From contig NZ_JBNFVY010000006.1 in NCBI RefSeq assembly GCF_049943335.1, positions 49,948-113,947 on the forward strand: DNA of 64,000 nt, read 5' to 3'. Positions within the stretch are counted from its first letter, which is position 1. Each line of letters opens with the position of its first letter. A model generated the notes under the pieces. The model saw only the letters and a program-made list of their open reading frames with translations. It was not told the origin of the DNA and made no database searches. Positions 17,714-26,897 of this stretch are shown one piece after another. Source of the DNA: JBNFVY01 sp049943335. Lineage in GTDB: Bacteria; Pseudomonadota; Alphaproteobacteria; Rhodobacterales; Rhodobacteraceae. A program made the translations under genes and the position numbers.

Positions 17714-18852
17714 ACTTTCTGACACCCGAACAAGAGATGTGGCGCCAAACCGTCGAGCGTTTCGTCGACGAAGAGATTGGCCGCGACTACATCCGTAAAT
17801 GCGACCGCGAGCGCGAATACCCCTATGAGGCCTATGAAAAAGTGGCCAAGCAGGGCTGGCTGGGCATTCTGTTTTCCGAAGAAAGCGGCGGGCTTGGCGG
17901 CGACATCATGGACTATGCCCTGATGTGCGAAGGGCTGGCCAAATACGGCTTCGACTTCTCGACCGGTCTGATGGTGGCCACTTTCACCGCGATGAACGTC
18001 GAAAAATTTGGCACGCCCGAGCAGAAAGAGCGGTACATCCAGCCGTTCCTGGATGGCGACATCCGTTTTTCGATTTCAATTTCCGAACCGGGCGCGGGAT
18101 CGGATGCGGCATCGACCAAGACCCGCGCGCGGCGCGACGGCGACGGCTGGGTCGTCAACGGGCAGAAACTGTGGTGCTCGGGGGCGAAGGCTGACAATGC
18201 GATCCTTGCGATGCTGACCCGGACCGATCCCGATGCGCCCAAGCACAAGGGGCTTTCGGTCTTCCTGATCCCCAACGACACCGAAGGGCTCGATATTCGC
18301 AAGCTGCCGACAATGGCGCGCCGCGCGACCGGCACCACCGAGATATTCGTCGACGATGTGAAACTGCCCCCCGAAGCGCTGCTGGGCACGGAAAACGACG
18401 GCTGGAAGATCATCACCGACCATCTGGAACTGGAACGTGTGGCCGTCGCCGCCGCCTATGTTGGCAATGCCCAGACAGCGGTCGACGATGCGCTGCGCTA
18501 CGCCCATGACCGGATCCAGTTCGACAGGCCGATCTTCGACTTTCAGGTCATCCGCCACATGCTGGCCGACATGCAGACCCAGGTCGACGCAGCGCGCTTG
18601 CTGGTCTATCGCGCCGCCAGCATGGCCGCGGCCAAAACGCCCTGTATGCGCGAAGTGTCGATGGCGAAACTCTATGCCTCAGAAACCCTGCAAACAGTCA
18701 CACGCAACGGAATGCAGATCCTCGGTGGCCATTCCATGTTGCCAGAGGCGGACATGGAACGGTATTTCCGCGAAGGGATGCAGAGCACCATCGGTGGCGG
18801 GACGTCGCAGATTCAGCGTACGCTCATCGCCAAGACCATGCGTCCGAGCTGA
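17710..18852 (+). CDS. acyl-CoA dehydrogenase
   Basis: 380-residue FAD-dependent acyl-CoA dehydrogenase. Key segments are FSISISEPGAGSDAASTKTR in the middle domain and QFDRPIFDFQVIRHMLADMQ near the flavin. The likely catalytic Glu is in DHLELERVAVAAAYVG, the isovaleryl-type position. The C-terminal Glu position is Gly (TIGGGTSQIQ). It is encoded in a coupled operon after the MaoC-like gene and 46 bases before the thiolase-like gene, so it probably acts in the same cycle. Confidence 0.93.
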   Translation: MNFLTPEQEMWRQTVERFVDEEIGRDYIRKCDREREYPYEAYEKVAKQGWLGILFSEESGGLGGDIMDYALMCEGLAKYGFDFSTGLMVATFTAMNVEKFGTPEQKERYIQPFLDGDIRFSISISEPGAGSDAASTKTRARRDGDGWVVNGQKLWCSGAKADNAILAMLTRTDPDAPKHKGLSVFLIPNDTEGLDIRKLPTMARRATGTTEIFVDDVKLPPEALLGTENDGWKIITDHLELERVAVAAAYVGNAQTAVDDALRYAHDRIQFDRPIFDFQVIRHMLADMQTQVDAARLLVYRAASMAAAKTPCMREVSMAKLYASETLQTVTRNGMQILGGHSMLPEADMERYFREGMQSTIGGGTSQIQRTLIAKTMRPS

Positions 18853-18898
18853 CATTGGGGCCGCATCGCAACGACGGGACAAGAAGGAGAAAGAACCC

Positions 18899-20071
18899 AT
18901 GAAGAATGCACGCGATCCGGTGATCGTCGGCCTTGCCGATGCACCTATCGAGGACGGAAAATTTGTTACAAAGGCGTCAGTCCTGGGCCATGCCGCATTG
19001 GTGGCAAAGGCCGCCGTCGAAGAAGCCGGACTGAAACTGAGCGATGTTGACGGTCTTCTGACCGCCGGCATGTGGGGCGTACCGGGCCCGGGGCAACTGC
19101 CCACGGTGACGCTGGGCGAATATCTGGGCATCATGCCGACCTTCGTCGACGGCACCAATATCGGCGGCTCTGCGTTCGAGGCGCATGTCGCCCACGCTGC
19201 AATGGCGCTGCGCGAAGGCTATTGCGAAGTGGCGCTGATCGTCTACAGCTCGGACCAGAAATCCCTGCGCAGCCGCAATCTGGGCGGGCGCCCTTCGGTT
19301 CTGTCGATGCAGCACGAAACGCCCTACGGGATGCCGACGCCAGTGGGCGGCTACGCGATGGCGGCGCAGCGTCACATGCACGAATATGGCACCACGTCCG
19401 AAAACCTGGCCGAAATCGCCGTTGCCACCCGCAAATGGGCGCAGATGAACCCTGCCGCAACGCGGCGCGATCCGCTGTCCATCGACGATGTCATGTCCAG
19501 CACGATGATCTCAGAGCCACTGCACCTGCTCGATTGCTGCCTTGTCACTGACGGCGCGGGCGCCATCGTGATGACCACCGCTGAACGGGCCAAGGATCTC
19601 AAGACCGAACCTGTCGCCGTCAAGGGATATGGCGAAGCGCACACCCACTGGGCCATCGGCGAAATGCCCGACCTTGCCCGCCTGCTGCCCGCGCAGAAGG
19701 CCGGCGAAAATGCAATGAAAATGGCAGGGGTCAGCCACGCCGATATTGACGTGGTCGAGGTCTATGACAGCTTTACCATCACGGTTCTGCTGACGCTCGA
19801 AGCGCTCGGCTTTTGCGAAATCGGCGAAGGCGGCGCTTTCGTGTCCGGCCAGCGCACGGCGCCCGGTGGCGCCTTTCCGATGAACACCAATGGCGGCGGC
19901 CTGTCCGCGCTGCATCCGGGCATGTACGGCATGTTCCTGCTGATCGAGGCCAGCCGACAATTGCGCGGCGACTGCGGCGAACGGCAAGTCAAGGGCGCCG
20001 AAACCGCGCTGGTGCATGGCACGGGGGGCACGCTGTCCTCTGGCGCGACCGTAATTTTGCAGAAGGACTGA
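18899..20071 (+). CDS. thiolase-fold protein without thiolase cysteines (SCP2/Ltp2-like, probable aldolase)
   Basis: 390-residue thiolase-superfamily protein. The segment that should hold the nucleophilic Cys reads NIGGSAFEAHVAHA, and the C-terminal Cys position reads TGGTLSSGAT, so both catalytic cysteines are missing. Glycine-rich NTNGGGLSALHPGMYGMF and VYDSFTITVLLT contribute conserved tyrosines. This pattern, with an adjacent DUF35 gene, matches Ltp2-type retro-aldolases rather than thiolases (family knowledge). The ATG at 18899 has AAGGAG upstream; an open frame extending further upstream is an artefact of the dehydrogenase gene. Paralogues are at 40078 and 57867. Confidence 0.88.
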   Translation: MKNARDPVIVGLADAPIEDGKFVTKASVLGHAALVAKAAVEEAGLKLSDVDGLLTAGMWGVPGPGQLPTVTLGEYLGIMPTFVDGTNIGGSAFEAHVAHAAMALREGYCEVALIVYSSDQKSLRSRNLGGRPSVLSMQHETPYGMPTPVGGYAMAAQRHMHEYGTTSENLAEIAVATRKWAQMNPAATRRDPLSIDDVMSSTMISEPLHLLDCCLVTDGAGAIVMTTAERAKDLKTEPVAVKGYGEAHTHWAIGEMPDLARLLPAQKAGENAMKMAGVSHADIDVVEVYDSFTITVLLTLEALGFCEIGEGGAFVSGQRTAPGGAFPMNTNGGGLSALHPGMYGMFLLIEASRQLRGDCGERQVKGAETALVHGTGGTLSSGATVILQKD

Positions 20072-20075
20072 TCCG

Positions 20076-20480
20076 ATGAGCATTGAAAAACCGCTTCCGG
20101 TGATCGACCACGACAGCGCGCCCTATTGGGAGGCCGCGCACGAAGGCCGCCTTGACATCCCGCTCTGCGGCGATTGCGGCAAGCATCATTTCTATCCACG
20201 CGCGATCTGCCCGTATTGCCATTCCGACAACCTGAGTTTCGATACGGTCAGCGGGCGCGGCGAGGTGCATACCTTTACCATCGCCCGCCGCCCCGCAGGC
20301 CCGGCCTTTGCCGATGACGTGCCTTACGTGGTGGCGTTGATCGAACTGGAGGAAGGCCCCCGAATGATGAGCCGGATCCAGACGGATGACCCTGAAAAAG
20401 TGTATATTGGGGCCAAGGTCGAGGTCACCTTCGTGAAGGCCTCGGACGAAATCAGCTTTCCCTATTTCAAGCTGACCTGA
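20076..20480 (+). CDS. DUF35 Zn-ribbon OB-fold protein
   Basis: 134-residue acyl-CoA-associated OB-fold protein. The N-terminal zinc ribbon is CGDCGKHHFYPRAICPYCHS (about residues 30-49), with four cysteines in two CxxC pairs. The OB-fold follows (SGRGEVHTFTIARRP; EEGPRMMSRIQ). DUF35 proteins bind thiolase-fold partners and support acyl-CoA aldol cleavage in steroid degradation. It starts 5 bases after the thiolase-like stop and is the last gene before a strong terminator. Confidence 0.9.
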   Translation: MSIEKPLPVIDHDSAPYWEAAHEGRLDIPLCGDCGKHHFYPRAICPYCHSDNLSFDTVSGRGEVHTFTIARRPAGPAFADDVPYVVALIELEEGPRMMSRIQTDDPEKVYIGAKVEVTFVKASDEISFPYFKLT

Positions 20481-20514
20481 CGCAAAGGGGCCCCGGCCCC
20501 ACCTGACGCTTATT

Positions 20515-20549
20515 GAAGGGCCGCCGCGGATCGTTCGCGGCGGCCCTTC
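20515..20549. terminator. bidirectional intrinsic terminator
   Basis: A perfect 14-base inverted repeat GAAGGGCCGCCGCG / CGCGGCGGCCCTTC with a 7-base loop is followed by TTTTGTG on the plus strand. It sits 35 bases after the DUF35 stop and before the convergent permease stop at 20572, so it can end both operons. Confidence 0.9.
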
Positions 20550-20571
20550 TTTTGTGTGAAAAGGCCGGGCG

Positions 20572-22515
20572 TCACCCGGCGCCGAGTGTCTGCCGCTCGC
20601 CGCGAAGAAACCGCCATACCAATAGCGCCGCAAGGGCCATTCCGCCCACGACGTCGGCCATCGGCGCGGCATAGAACAGCAGCGCAGCGACGGACAGGAA
20701 CAGGACGCGGCCGATGGGCGGTATCTTTCCGCGGAACCAACCGCTCATGCCGACGCTGACAGCAAAGACCGCTGCGCTGGCCACGCCCAGGTCCAGAACG
20801 ATCTGTCCTGCCCCACCCTGCGCCAGAATGCCCGGCCGAAATACAAACAGAAACGGCACCACATAAACCGCGCCGGCCAGACTCAGCGCGCGGCCCGCCA
20901 CTTTCCAGAAGCTGGCCCCGGCCAACGCGGCCGCCGCATAGACGCTGGCACAGACCGGTGGCGTGATGGCCGACAAAATTGCGTAGTAGAAGACGAACAG
21001 GTGCGCCGTCATTTCCGGCAGCCCCAGCCGCACGAGGCTGGGTGCAGCCACCGCCGCCGCCAGAACGTAAGAGGCCGTGGTCGGCACATCCATGCCCAGC
21101 ACAATTGATAGCACGGCCGCCAGCAGCAAGGCGACGATCAGGCCTTGGTCGGACACGGAAAAGAGCAGGTTCGAGATTTTCACCCCTGCGCCCGTGGCAG
21201 TCAAAACCTTGACGACAATGGCCGCGCAAGCCAGCAACGCGGCGATCATCACCAGCGCCCTGCCCGCTTCGACCATCCCGCCGTATACATCGCGCGCCAA
21301 GCCAGCCCAACAGTCCCGCAGGCTTTCGCCGCGGGCCTTGCTCCCGAAAGGCCGAACCACCAGGCACGCCAGGACCAGCACGATGATCGATGCGGCACCG
21401 GCAAAGCTTGGGGTATACCCCTGGAACAGGAAATAGATCACCGTCGCGATGGGCAGGAACAATGGGATGGCCTTGTCGGGCGCCAGGAAATCCGCCGGGT
21501 TGGGCATTTCGTTCCTGGGCGTAGGCTGAAGGTTCGTGCGCCGTGCATAGAGATCCACCCCCAGCCATATCGCGAGGTAGTAGAGAAACGCCGGGCCGAT
21601 CGCCGCAACGGCAATCTGGGTATAAGGGATATTCAGAAACTCGGCCATGATGAAGGCGCCCGCCCCCATCACAGGTGGGGTCAGTTGACCGGCCGAAGAT
21701 GCGACGGCTTCGACCGCGCCGGCAAAGGCCGGCGGATAGCGCAGGCGCTTCATGGTGGGAATGGTGATGGACCCGGTCGCCATGACGTTGGCCACCGCCG
21801 ATCCGGTGACCGTCCCGAACATCGCCGAGGACAGGGCGCAGACCTTGGCCGGACCACCAAATGTGCGCCCGGCGATCCATGTGGCCATCTTCATGAACAC
21901 ATCGGTGGCCCCGGTGGACAGCAGTAGGGCGCCCAAGAGTACATAGATCGTGATGACCCGCGCGCCCACGTCCGCAAGATATCCAAAAATACCGGTGGTC
22001 GAACTATAGAAGGTTTCGACAGCCGTGCGCGCCGACACGCGCGGCGGGCGCCAGCCGCCATCAATCACATCGTACCCAAAGTAATAATAGAGCACGGTTA
22101 TCAGCGCCAACAAGGGCAGGAACCAGCCAATCACCCGCCGCGCCGCTTCCAGCGTCAGCAGCACGGCCAGCAGTCCGGCGGTCTTGTCCATCGGGCCGTA
22201 GCGCACCATGATGTCAGAAAAACGATCCCGATTGAGGATCACATAAAGACACACGGCGAACGCCAACAGCCCCAGCGCGATGTCGATGGTGCGCCCCAGG
22301 ACGCTTCGCCCCCCGGTTTGCGACGCCCGCGCGGCATAAAGGAAAAACGCGCCGCCCAGACCGAAGCCCACAAAGATCGGCCGCTGGACCAGCGGTTCGA
22401 ACTGTCCAAACAGGGCATTGTAGAAATGAAGCGCGACAAATGCCGCGAACAACGCACCGAGCGCCTGCGCGCCGCGCCGCTCCCAGGGCGTGGAACTGTT
22501 CGATGTCAGTACCAT
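20572..22515 (-). CDS. TRAP transporter fused permease (4TM/12TM, TAXI type)
   Basis: 647-residue membrane protein joining DctQ-like and DctM-like regions, as is usual for TAXI-family TRAP systems. The N-terminal quarter has about four helices. The C-terminal part carries AMFGTVTGSAVANVMATGSI, QLTPPVMGAGAFIMAEFLNI and GMDVPTTASYVLAAAVAAPS. The ATG at 22515 follows GGGAGAG. The binding protein gene lies upstream with an 82-base gap, and a CoA-transferase-like pair precedes it in the same operon, so an imported acid may be activated by CoA transfer. Confidence 0.93.
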   Translation of the reverse strand: MVLTSNSSTPWERRGAQALGALFAAFVALHFYNALFGQFEPLVQRPIFVGFGLGGAFFLYAARASQTGGRSVLGRTIDIALGLLAFAVCLYVILNRDRFSDIMVRYGPMDKTAGLLAVLLTLEAARRVIGWFLPLLALITVLYYYFGYDVIDGGWRPPRVSARTAVETFYSSTTGIFGYLADVGARVITIYVLLGALLLSTGATDVFMKMATWIAGRTFGGPAKVCALSSAMFGTVTGSAVANVMATGSITIPTMKRLRYPPAFAGAVEAVASSAGQLTPPVMGAGAFIMAEFLNIPYTQIAVAAIGPAFLYYLAIWLGVDLYARRTNLQPTPRNEMPNPADFLAPDKAIPLFLPIATVIYFLFQGYTPSFAGAASIIVLVLACLVVRPFGSKARGESLRDCWAGLARDVYGGMVEAGRALVMIAALLACAAIVVKVLTATGAGVKISNLLFSVSDQGLIVALLLAAVLSIVLGMDVPTTASYVLAAAVAAPSLVRLGLPEMTAHLFVFYYAILSAITPPVCASVYAAAALAGASFWKVAGRALSLAGAVYVVPFLFVFRPGILAQGGAGQIVLDLGVASAAVFAVSVGMSGWFRGKIPPIGRVLFLSVAALLFYAAPMADVVGGMALAALLVWRFLRGERQTLGAG

Positions 22516-22597
22516 GATCTCTCCCGAAACGGCAGGGCGCGCGCGGCGCCCTGCGTGACCGGTCCCAGCGACCGGTCTGACCTTCTGCGCTTAAAGT

Positions 22598-23569
22598 TCA
22601 GCCGCCAGCGGCTTCTTTCCAGTAACGCACCGCGCCCGGATGATAGGCGATACCGGCGTCCATCGTCGCAAGGGCGTCGGCGGCAATGTCGTAGTCCCCC
22701 AGTTGCGGCCAAGCCTCGACCAGCAACTCCATATTCTGGTGAATGCTGCGGGCGATGCCATACGCCGTATCGTCATCCATTACGCCGGTGCGGGTCAGAA
22801 AGAAGACGTTGAGCTTGGGTACCCGGATTGCCTCGGAATCCGCGATCAGCCCTTCGGGCAGGGTCGTAAAACCGACACCCTCCATCGCGTCCTTCGCGGC
22901 CGTCTCTTCTTCTTGGGTGAACCCGAGTAGCCGCATCTTGGTGCTGGTCATCAACTCTTGCAGGGTCGAGTCCACAGAATTGGCCGCGCCGTATTTGCTG
23001 TACCCGACGAGTTGCCTGTTCTTGATGCCTTCCACCGCGTCACCCACGGCGCCATGCACGAGATTGGCATCGACGTCGAACATCGACAGCACGTTGGTTG
23101 TCAGGGTTTCGGCGGCCGACCCCCGGATGCCGGGATTGAATTTCTTTCCGGCCAGTTCCCTGAGCGTGGTCACGCCAGAATCCTCGGTGACGGCGATCAA
23201 CAGGACCGATGCGCTGTAGGGATAAAGCGCAACCGTGTCAGGAATAGCGTGGCCTTCGAATTTGCCGGTTCCATTGCGCGCAGAAATCAGAATATCGGTT
23301 GTGGCAAGTCCGAGATCGATTTCGTCCCGCGCAAGACGCAGGACATTGTCCACGCTGGCGCCGGTTTCGATCACGTTGACAGTGGCATCTTCCAAGCCGG
23401 ACTCGATCGCCTTGCTCATCGCGACCGAGATCGTAAAGTGGCTGGACGTCGGGCTTGTGGTGCCCATGGTAAGATCCTTGGCGGAAACAACCCCGGCCAC
23501 AAGCGTGGCACTCAGGGCTGCTGCGCTACCCAGTGCCGCCCTTTTTGCGATCATATTACGTTTGAACAT
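22598..23569 (-). CDS. TRAP transporter substrate-binding protein, TAXI family
   Basis: 323-residue periplasmic protein. A signal peptide (Lys/Arg-rich start, AALGSAAALSATLVAGVVSA) ends near residue 31. The mature protein begins DLTMGTTSPTSSHFTISVAM, typical of the TAXI family. Later text GIRGSAAETLTTNVLSMF and LGFTQEEETAAKDAMEGVGF continue the bilobed fold. The ATG at 23569 follows GGGAGG; a longer start at 23605 lacks support. It pairs with the fused permease downstream. Confidence 0.9.
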   Translation of the reverse strand: MFKRNMIAKRAALGSAAALSATLVAGVVSAKDLTMGTTSPTSSHFTISVAMSKAIESGLEDATVNVIETGASVDNVLRLARDEIDLGLATTDILISARNGTGKFEGHAIPDTVALYPYSASVLLIAVTEDSGVTTLRELAGKKFNPGIRGSAAETLTTNVLSMFDVDANLVHGAVGDAVEGIKNRQLVGYSKYGAANSVDSTLQELMTSTKMRLLGFTQEEETAAKDAMEGVGFTTLPEGLIADSEAIRVPKLNVFFLTRTGVMDDDTAYGIARSIHQNMELLVEAWPQLGDYDIAADALATMDAGIAYHPGAVRYWKEAAGG

Positions 23570-23612
23570 GTCTACCTCCCAGTCGTTGTTCAACGATTTT
23601 GACACCCGCGCT

Positions 23613-24380
23613 TCAGGCGCGCAGAGTGCCGGATTTGTCGACCCGCTCTCGCAGGACGCTCAGTTCCTGCTGTGTTGGCGGCGGTGTCTGCGGCACATCC
23701 CCCGTGATGTTCAAATCGAATCCTGTGTGGCGCTGAACCTCTTTGGCCGTATTGCCCGCGTGAACGGATTTCAGCCGCATTCGCAGCGTCGTCTTGTCGA
23801 AATCCAACACCGCGCGCGGTGTCACCACCAGGCGCGGTCCTTCATTGACCAGGCCAGCGGCCCGTTTCGCCTCGGGTCCGGAAAGATGTCCGGGTATGGT
23901 GATAAAATCGACGGTCTCGACGAAATTTCGCGCCGTGTGGACGGTTGGACAAATGTAAAACCGTGTAGACGTATGGCAGTACGACAAATTGGCCGCCCCC
24001 GGCCCGCGCATCCTGGGCGCGTGCAACGTTCCGCCGACATGATGCAAGTTGATGTTGCCGTACACATCGTGCTGCAACCCGCTGTGAAAGAAAAAATCCA
24101 GCCCGTGATGGCTGTGGCCGAACAGCTCGATGAACGTTTCAGCGGCCTCGCATCGGCCCAAGGCACGGTCGTCCAGCATTGACGGATAGAGACGTCCCGG
24201 CTCGGGGTTGAAGAACATCTCGCCGCCGATTGTCAGGTTGGGTGCGTGCAGTTCGCGCGCCAGTGCGATTGCCGCCATCGGCACCAGGGCCGCAGCCCCC
24301 GCCGCGCCCAATTCGCCATCGGCCAGGTCGCGGGCCAGCACGACAACCATCTGTTCAAGTGGGGAAACCGCCGCGCTCAT
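23613..24380 (-). CDS. class I CoA-transferase / IpdB-like subunit B
   Basis: 255-residue B subunit of the glutaconate CoA-transferase superfamily. It contains NLTIGGEMFFNPEPG, GHSHHGLDFFFHSGLQHDVYG and GNINLHHVGGTLHAPRMRGPGAANL-type segments (broken here for length). The family includes true CoA-transferases and the ring-opening hydrolase IpdAB of steroid degradation. The sequence alone does not decide which; the Gly-Asn-x-Asn region and lack of an obvious SENG-type motif make the IpdB option worth testing. It overlaps the A-subunit stop by ATGA and precedes the TAXI gene. Confidence 0.75.
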   Translation of the reverse strand: MSAAVSPLEQMVVVLARDLADGELGAAGAAALVPMAAIALARELHAPNLTIGGEMFFNPEPGRLYPSMLDDRALGRCEAAETFIELFGHSHHGLDFFFHSGLQHDVYGNINLHHVGGTLHAPRMRGPGAANLSYCHTSTRFYICPTVHTARNFVETVDFITIPGHLSGPEAKRAAGLVNEGPRLVVTPRAVLDFDKTTLRMRLKSVHAGNTAKEVQRHTGFDLNITGDVPQTPPPTQQELSVLRERVDKSGTLRA

Positions 24381-25315
24381 TCTTTTCGCGCCTCCGGTTT
24401 GAGCCGGGCAAGTGCGTCTGCGCCCCCGACCGCTTTGATATAATCTTCTTGGCTTTTCGGCCCGGTCACATGGCGCGCGATATAGGCGTCCAGACCCGTG
24501 CGGTCGCCAGTCCGGGCAGCATCGCCCAGATCGGCGTAGGCGTCGATATGTTCTTCATCCATCGCATAGTTGGGAAAGCTTGCGGTCGGGTGCGCGCCAT
24601 AGGGCAGCTCAACCACGGCATCGATATAATGGGAAGGCACCGTGACCCGCGCGGGATCGTCCAGAACGACCTCGTCGGGCACGATCCTGTCCACACTGGC
24701 AATGACCATGTCCGAGGCGCGCGCCATCAACTGATCGGCGTAGACCATCGTGCTGAGATGGCGCAGGTTGCCCCAGCGATCCGCTTCTTGCGCGTGCAAG
24801 AATGTGACGCGGGGCCGGATCGGTCCGACGGCATGAATACGGCGCCCCGAAAAAGGGCAGTCGATTTCGCGCAAGAGGGGATTGTGTTTCAATACGTCCG
24901 ACCCGCGCAGCGCGTCGATTGGCTGGAACGGCACACCATGGGCCGACGCCATAAGCCCACCAACCACGGTCAGCGCATCCAGCGCATGGGCGGTCACCTG
25001 CCCAGACTCGACCGCGCTTCGGAAATTGGGGCACAGGCGGTTTTCCAGCGTGACGCCAGGAATGAACACTTGTTCAACTGCGCCTGCCGCGATCATCAGG
25101 TCGATGTCATACCCCGCGCCGGGCGAGGAATAGACATGCAGGCCCTCGGCGCCCGCGGCCAGCAACCCGCGCACCAATGCGACCGGCCGGCCCTGTTTGA
25201 ACAGCCCGCCGAGACAAAGTTCGGGGCGTTCTTCCAACGCACCTTTTGCCATGAGCGCCGCGTCTTGCAGGCCCGTAATCTTGCTGCGACGTGTTGGTTT
25301 CGTTTGGCCGTCCAT
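24377..25315 (-). CDS. class I CoA-transferase / IpdA-like subunit A
   Basis: 312-residue A subunit of the glutaconate CoA-transferase superfamily. Family segments are GGLFKQGRPVALVRGLLAAG, AGAVEQVFIPGVTLENRLCP and NFRSAVESGQVTAHALDA. It forms a heteromer with the B subunit whose gene overlaps by ATGA. The ATG at 25315 is preferred; upstream in-frame residues to 25441 do not look like the family and the frame crosses a palindrome at 25433-25450. No strong ribosome site is seen, so the start has some doubt. Activity may be CoA transfer or IpdAB-like C-C bond hydrolysis. Confidence 0.75.
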   Translation of the reverse strand: MDGQTKPTRRSKITGLQDAALMAKGALEERPELCLGGLFKQGRPVALVRGLLAAGAEGLHVYSSPGAGYDIDLMIAAGAVEQVFIPGVTLENRLCPNFRSAVESGQVTAHALDALTVVGGLMASAHGVPFQPIDALRGSDVLKHNPLLREIDCPFSGRRIHAVGPIRPRVTFLHAQEADRWGNLRHLSTMVYADQLMARASDMVIASVDRIVPDEVVLDDPARVTVPSHYIDAVVELPYGAHPTASFPNYAMDEEHIDAYADLGDAARTGDRTGLDAYIARHVTGPKSQEDYIKAVGGADALARLKPEARKE

Positions 25316-25432
25316 CGTTTGGCTTACTGCTCCGATGCATACTATTTTCGGCAGATCGCTGAGGGATTTGCGCAAGCCAACTCTACTGAACGGCACGCGA
25401 TCCAGCACCTTCGCGCAGGCGCAAAGCCTGAT

Positions 25433-25450
25433 CGAACACATATGTGCGAA
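25433..25450. promoter_or_regulatory. CACATATGTG operator candidate (site B)
   Basis: CGAACACATATGTGCGAA contains a perfect 10-base palindrome (25437-25446). It lies 118 bases upstream of the CoA-transferase A start and downstream of the membrane-protein stop. It shares 16 identical bases (AACACATATGTGCGAA) with site C at 27336-27353. Confidence 0.6.
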
Positions 25451-25487
25451 TGCTCGCTACTGGGCCGTGAAAGGGAATTGAGACCGC

Positions 25488-26897
25488 TCAGAGCAGCCCT
25501 GTCGCGACACCGCCGCCAACGATGAGCGTGATGAGCAGGATACTGACAAGCCCAAATATGCCGTTCCAGCGCACACCGATTGTCATCGGCCGTTCCCCCA
25601 CGATAGACGACGCATATACGACAGCCGTGATGGCCGGGCCCATACAGATGATGCTGCTCCAGCCGCCAGCCAACGCAAGACCCAGCGCAAGCGGCGACAA
25701 GCCATCAACGCCGACGCGGTTGACCACTTCTGCCAGCAGCACCACCGAGATCATCGGGTGCACCCCCAGCAGCCCGGTCAGGAACACCGTCATGATCAAA
25801 AGCACAACGGTCAAGACTGGCCGCACGGCAATCCAACCAAGGTGATCCGCGATCCATTCGACCGGAACAACTTCGAGCGCAACAAGTCCGATGAACCCAG
25901 CCGAAGCAATAACGCTCATTTCGGTTGCAAAGCCGGGTGCCTGTGTCACGAACCGGCGCGACATGTCGCCAATGCTGCCAATGCCGCGGCGCAGGCCCGC
26001 CCAGAGAAACGCGTAAATCGGAACAATGGTGATCAGGACGGTCTGAAAACTGTATTCCGTCGCCCTGTCCAGTGCCACGACCGTTACCCCCAGAACAAGG
26101 ACATGACCGGCGACGACCACGGCGGACCAGTGGGCCCAGCTTGGCAAATCCCCGGTCAGGGCCGGGGCCCGGCCGCGCGACGAGGGCGGGCGCCACCATT
26201 CCACCGTGTCGAACAGCCATCCCAGTAGAAACAACACCCCGGCCAGCGCAATGCCATAGGGGGCCAGATGCGCCCATTCGAGCCCCGGAATAGTGAGAAT
26301 CATCAGGTTGAGCGCAATCCCGAACGGCGTCCAGAAAGCGATTGATGAAAACCCGCGCATACAGGCGCTCACCATGCGCCGCTTGCGGGCCTGGTACACG
26401 AAGTCGTCCATTTCATGGCGATGCGACTCGAGCCCTTTCATGATGACTTCAAGCATCACGCCCAGTCCGCCAAGGTTCAAAAGAACGCCGAACAGGTGGC
26501 CCCCTGCACCCAGCGAAGCGTAGCGGCGGGTCGGGGGCTGAAGCGTCAGGAATTCGCCGGCAACCGCAACAACCGGATCCTGGGTCGCCGCGATGCGCAG
26601 GAAGGCGACGGCTGTCAGCAGCGCGGCCAGGAACACAACGCGCCCCGCCGCTTCGATAAAGATGTGTGTTTCTACCCCCTTGGCCAGCGCCGCAACGGCT
26701 ATGGCGGCCGAAAAGAACAGCAGCACCCATCCAACGCGCGCAATGTAGCGCGATGAGATAGCCAGATAGATCGCAAACAGGGGCACAGCCACGATAGCGG
26801 CACCGTTGAATTGAAAGAATCCCTGCGCAATGGCGCCGCCAAGGCAACACAGCAGACAGACAGCGGCGATCCCGTTGCGCGTACCGAAACGTCTCAA
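25488..26897 (-). CDS. polytopic membrane protein, possible ion-transporter-superfamily permease
   Basis: 469-residue, strongly hydrophobic protein with roughly 12 predicted helices and no family I can name with certainty. A central cytoplasmic-like stretch reads MKGLESHRHEMDDFVYQARK. The C-terminal half has a short Gly-His-Pro-like turn (TGLLGVHPMISVVLLAEVV) and GLALAGGWSSIICMGPAITA, in the style of ion-transporter-superfamily carriers. The only usable start I see is TTG at 26897, with a poor ribosome site. It stands alone between site B and site C and is divergent from the MmgE/PrpD gene. A carboxylate or anion carrier is the simplest guess. Confidence 0.65.
   Translation of the reverse strand: MRRFGTRNGIAAVCLLCCLGGAIAQGFFQFNGAAIVAVPLFAIYLAISSRYIARVGWVLLFFSAAIAVAALAKGVETHIFIEAAGRVVFLAALLTAVAFLRIAATQDPVVAVAGEFLTLQPPTRRYASLGAGGHLFGVLLNLGGLGVMLEVIMKGLESHRHEMDDFVYQARKRRMVSACMRGFSSIAFWTPFGIALNLMILTIPGLEWAHLAPYGIALAGVLFLLGWLFDTVEWWRPPSSRGRAPALTGDLPSWAHWSAVVVAGHVLVLGVTVVALDRATEYSFQTVLITIVPIYAFLWAGLRRGIGSIGDMSRRFVTQAPGFATEMSVIASAGFIGLVALEVVPVEWIADHLGWIAVRPVLTVVLLIMTVFLTGLLGVHPMISVVLLAEVVNRVGVDGLSPLALGLALAGGWSSIICMGPAITAVVYASSIVGERPMTIGVRWNGIFGLVSILLITLIVGGGVATGLL

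Noticed and set aside
20510..21880. 456-codon minus-strand frame overlapping the TAXI permease in another frame
   Set aside because: It is Arg/Gly-rich with no hydrophobic pattern, while the overlapping frame is a typical fused TRAP permease.
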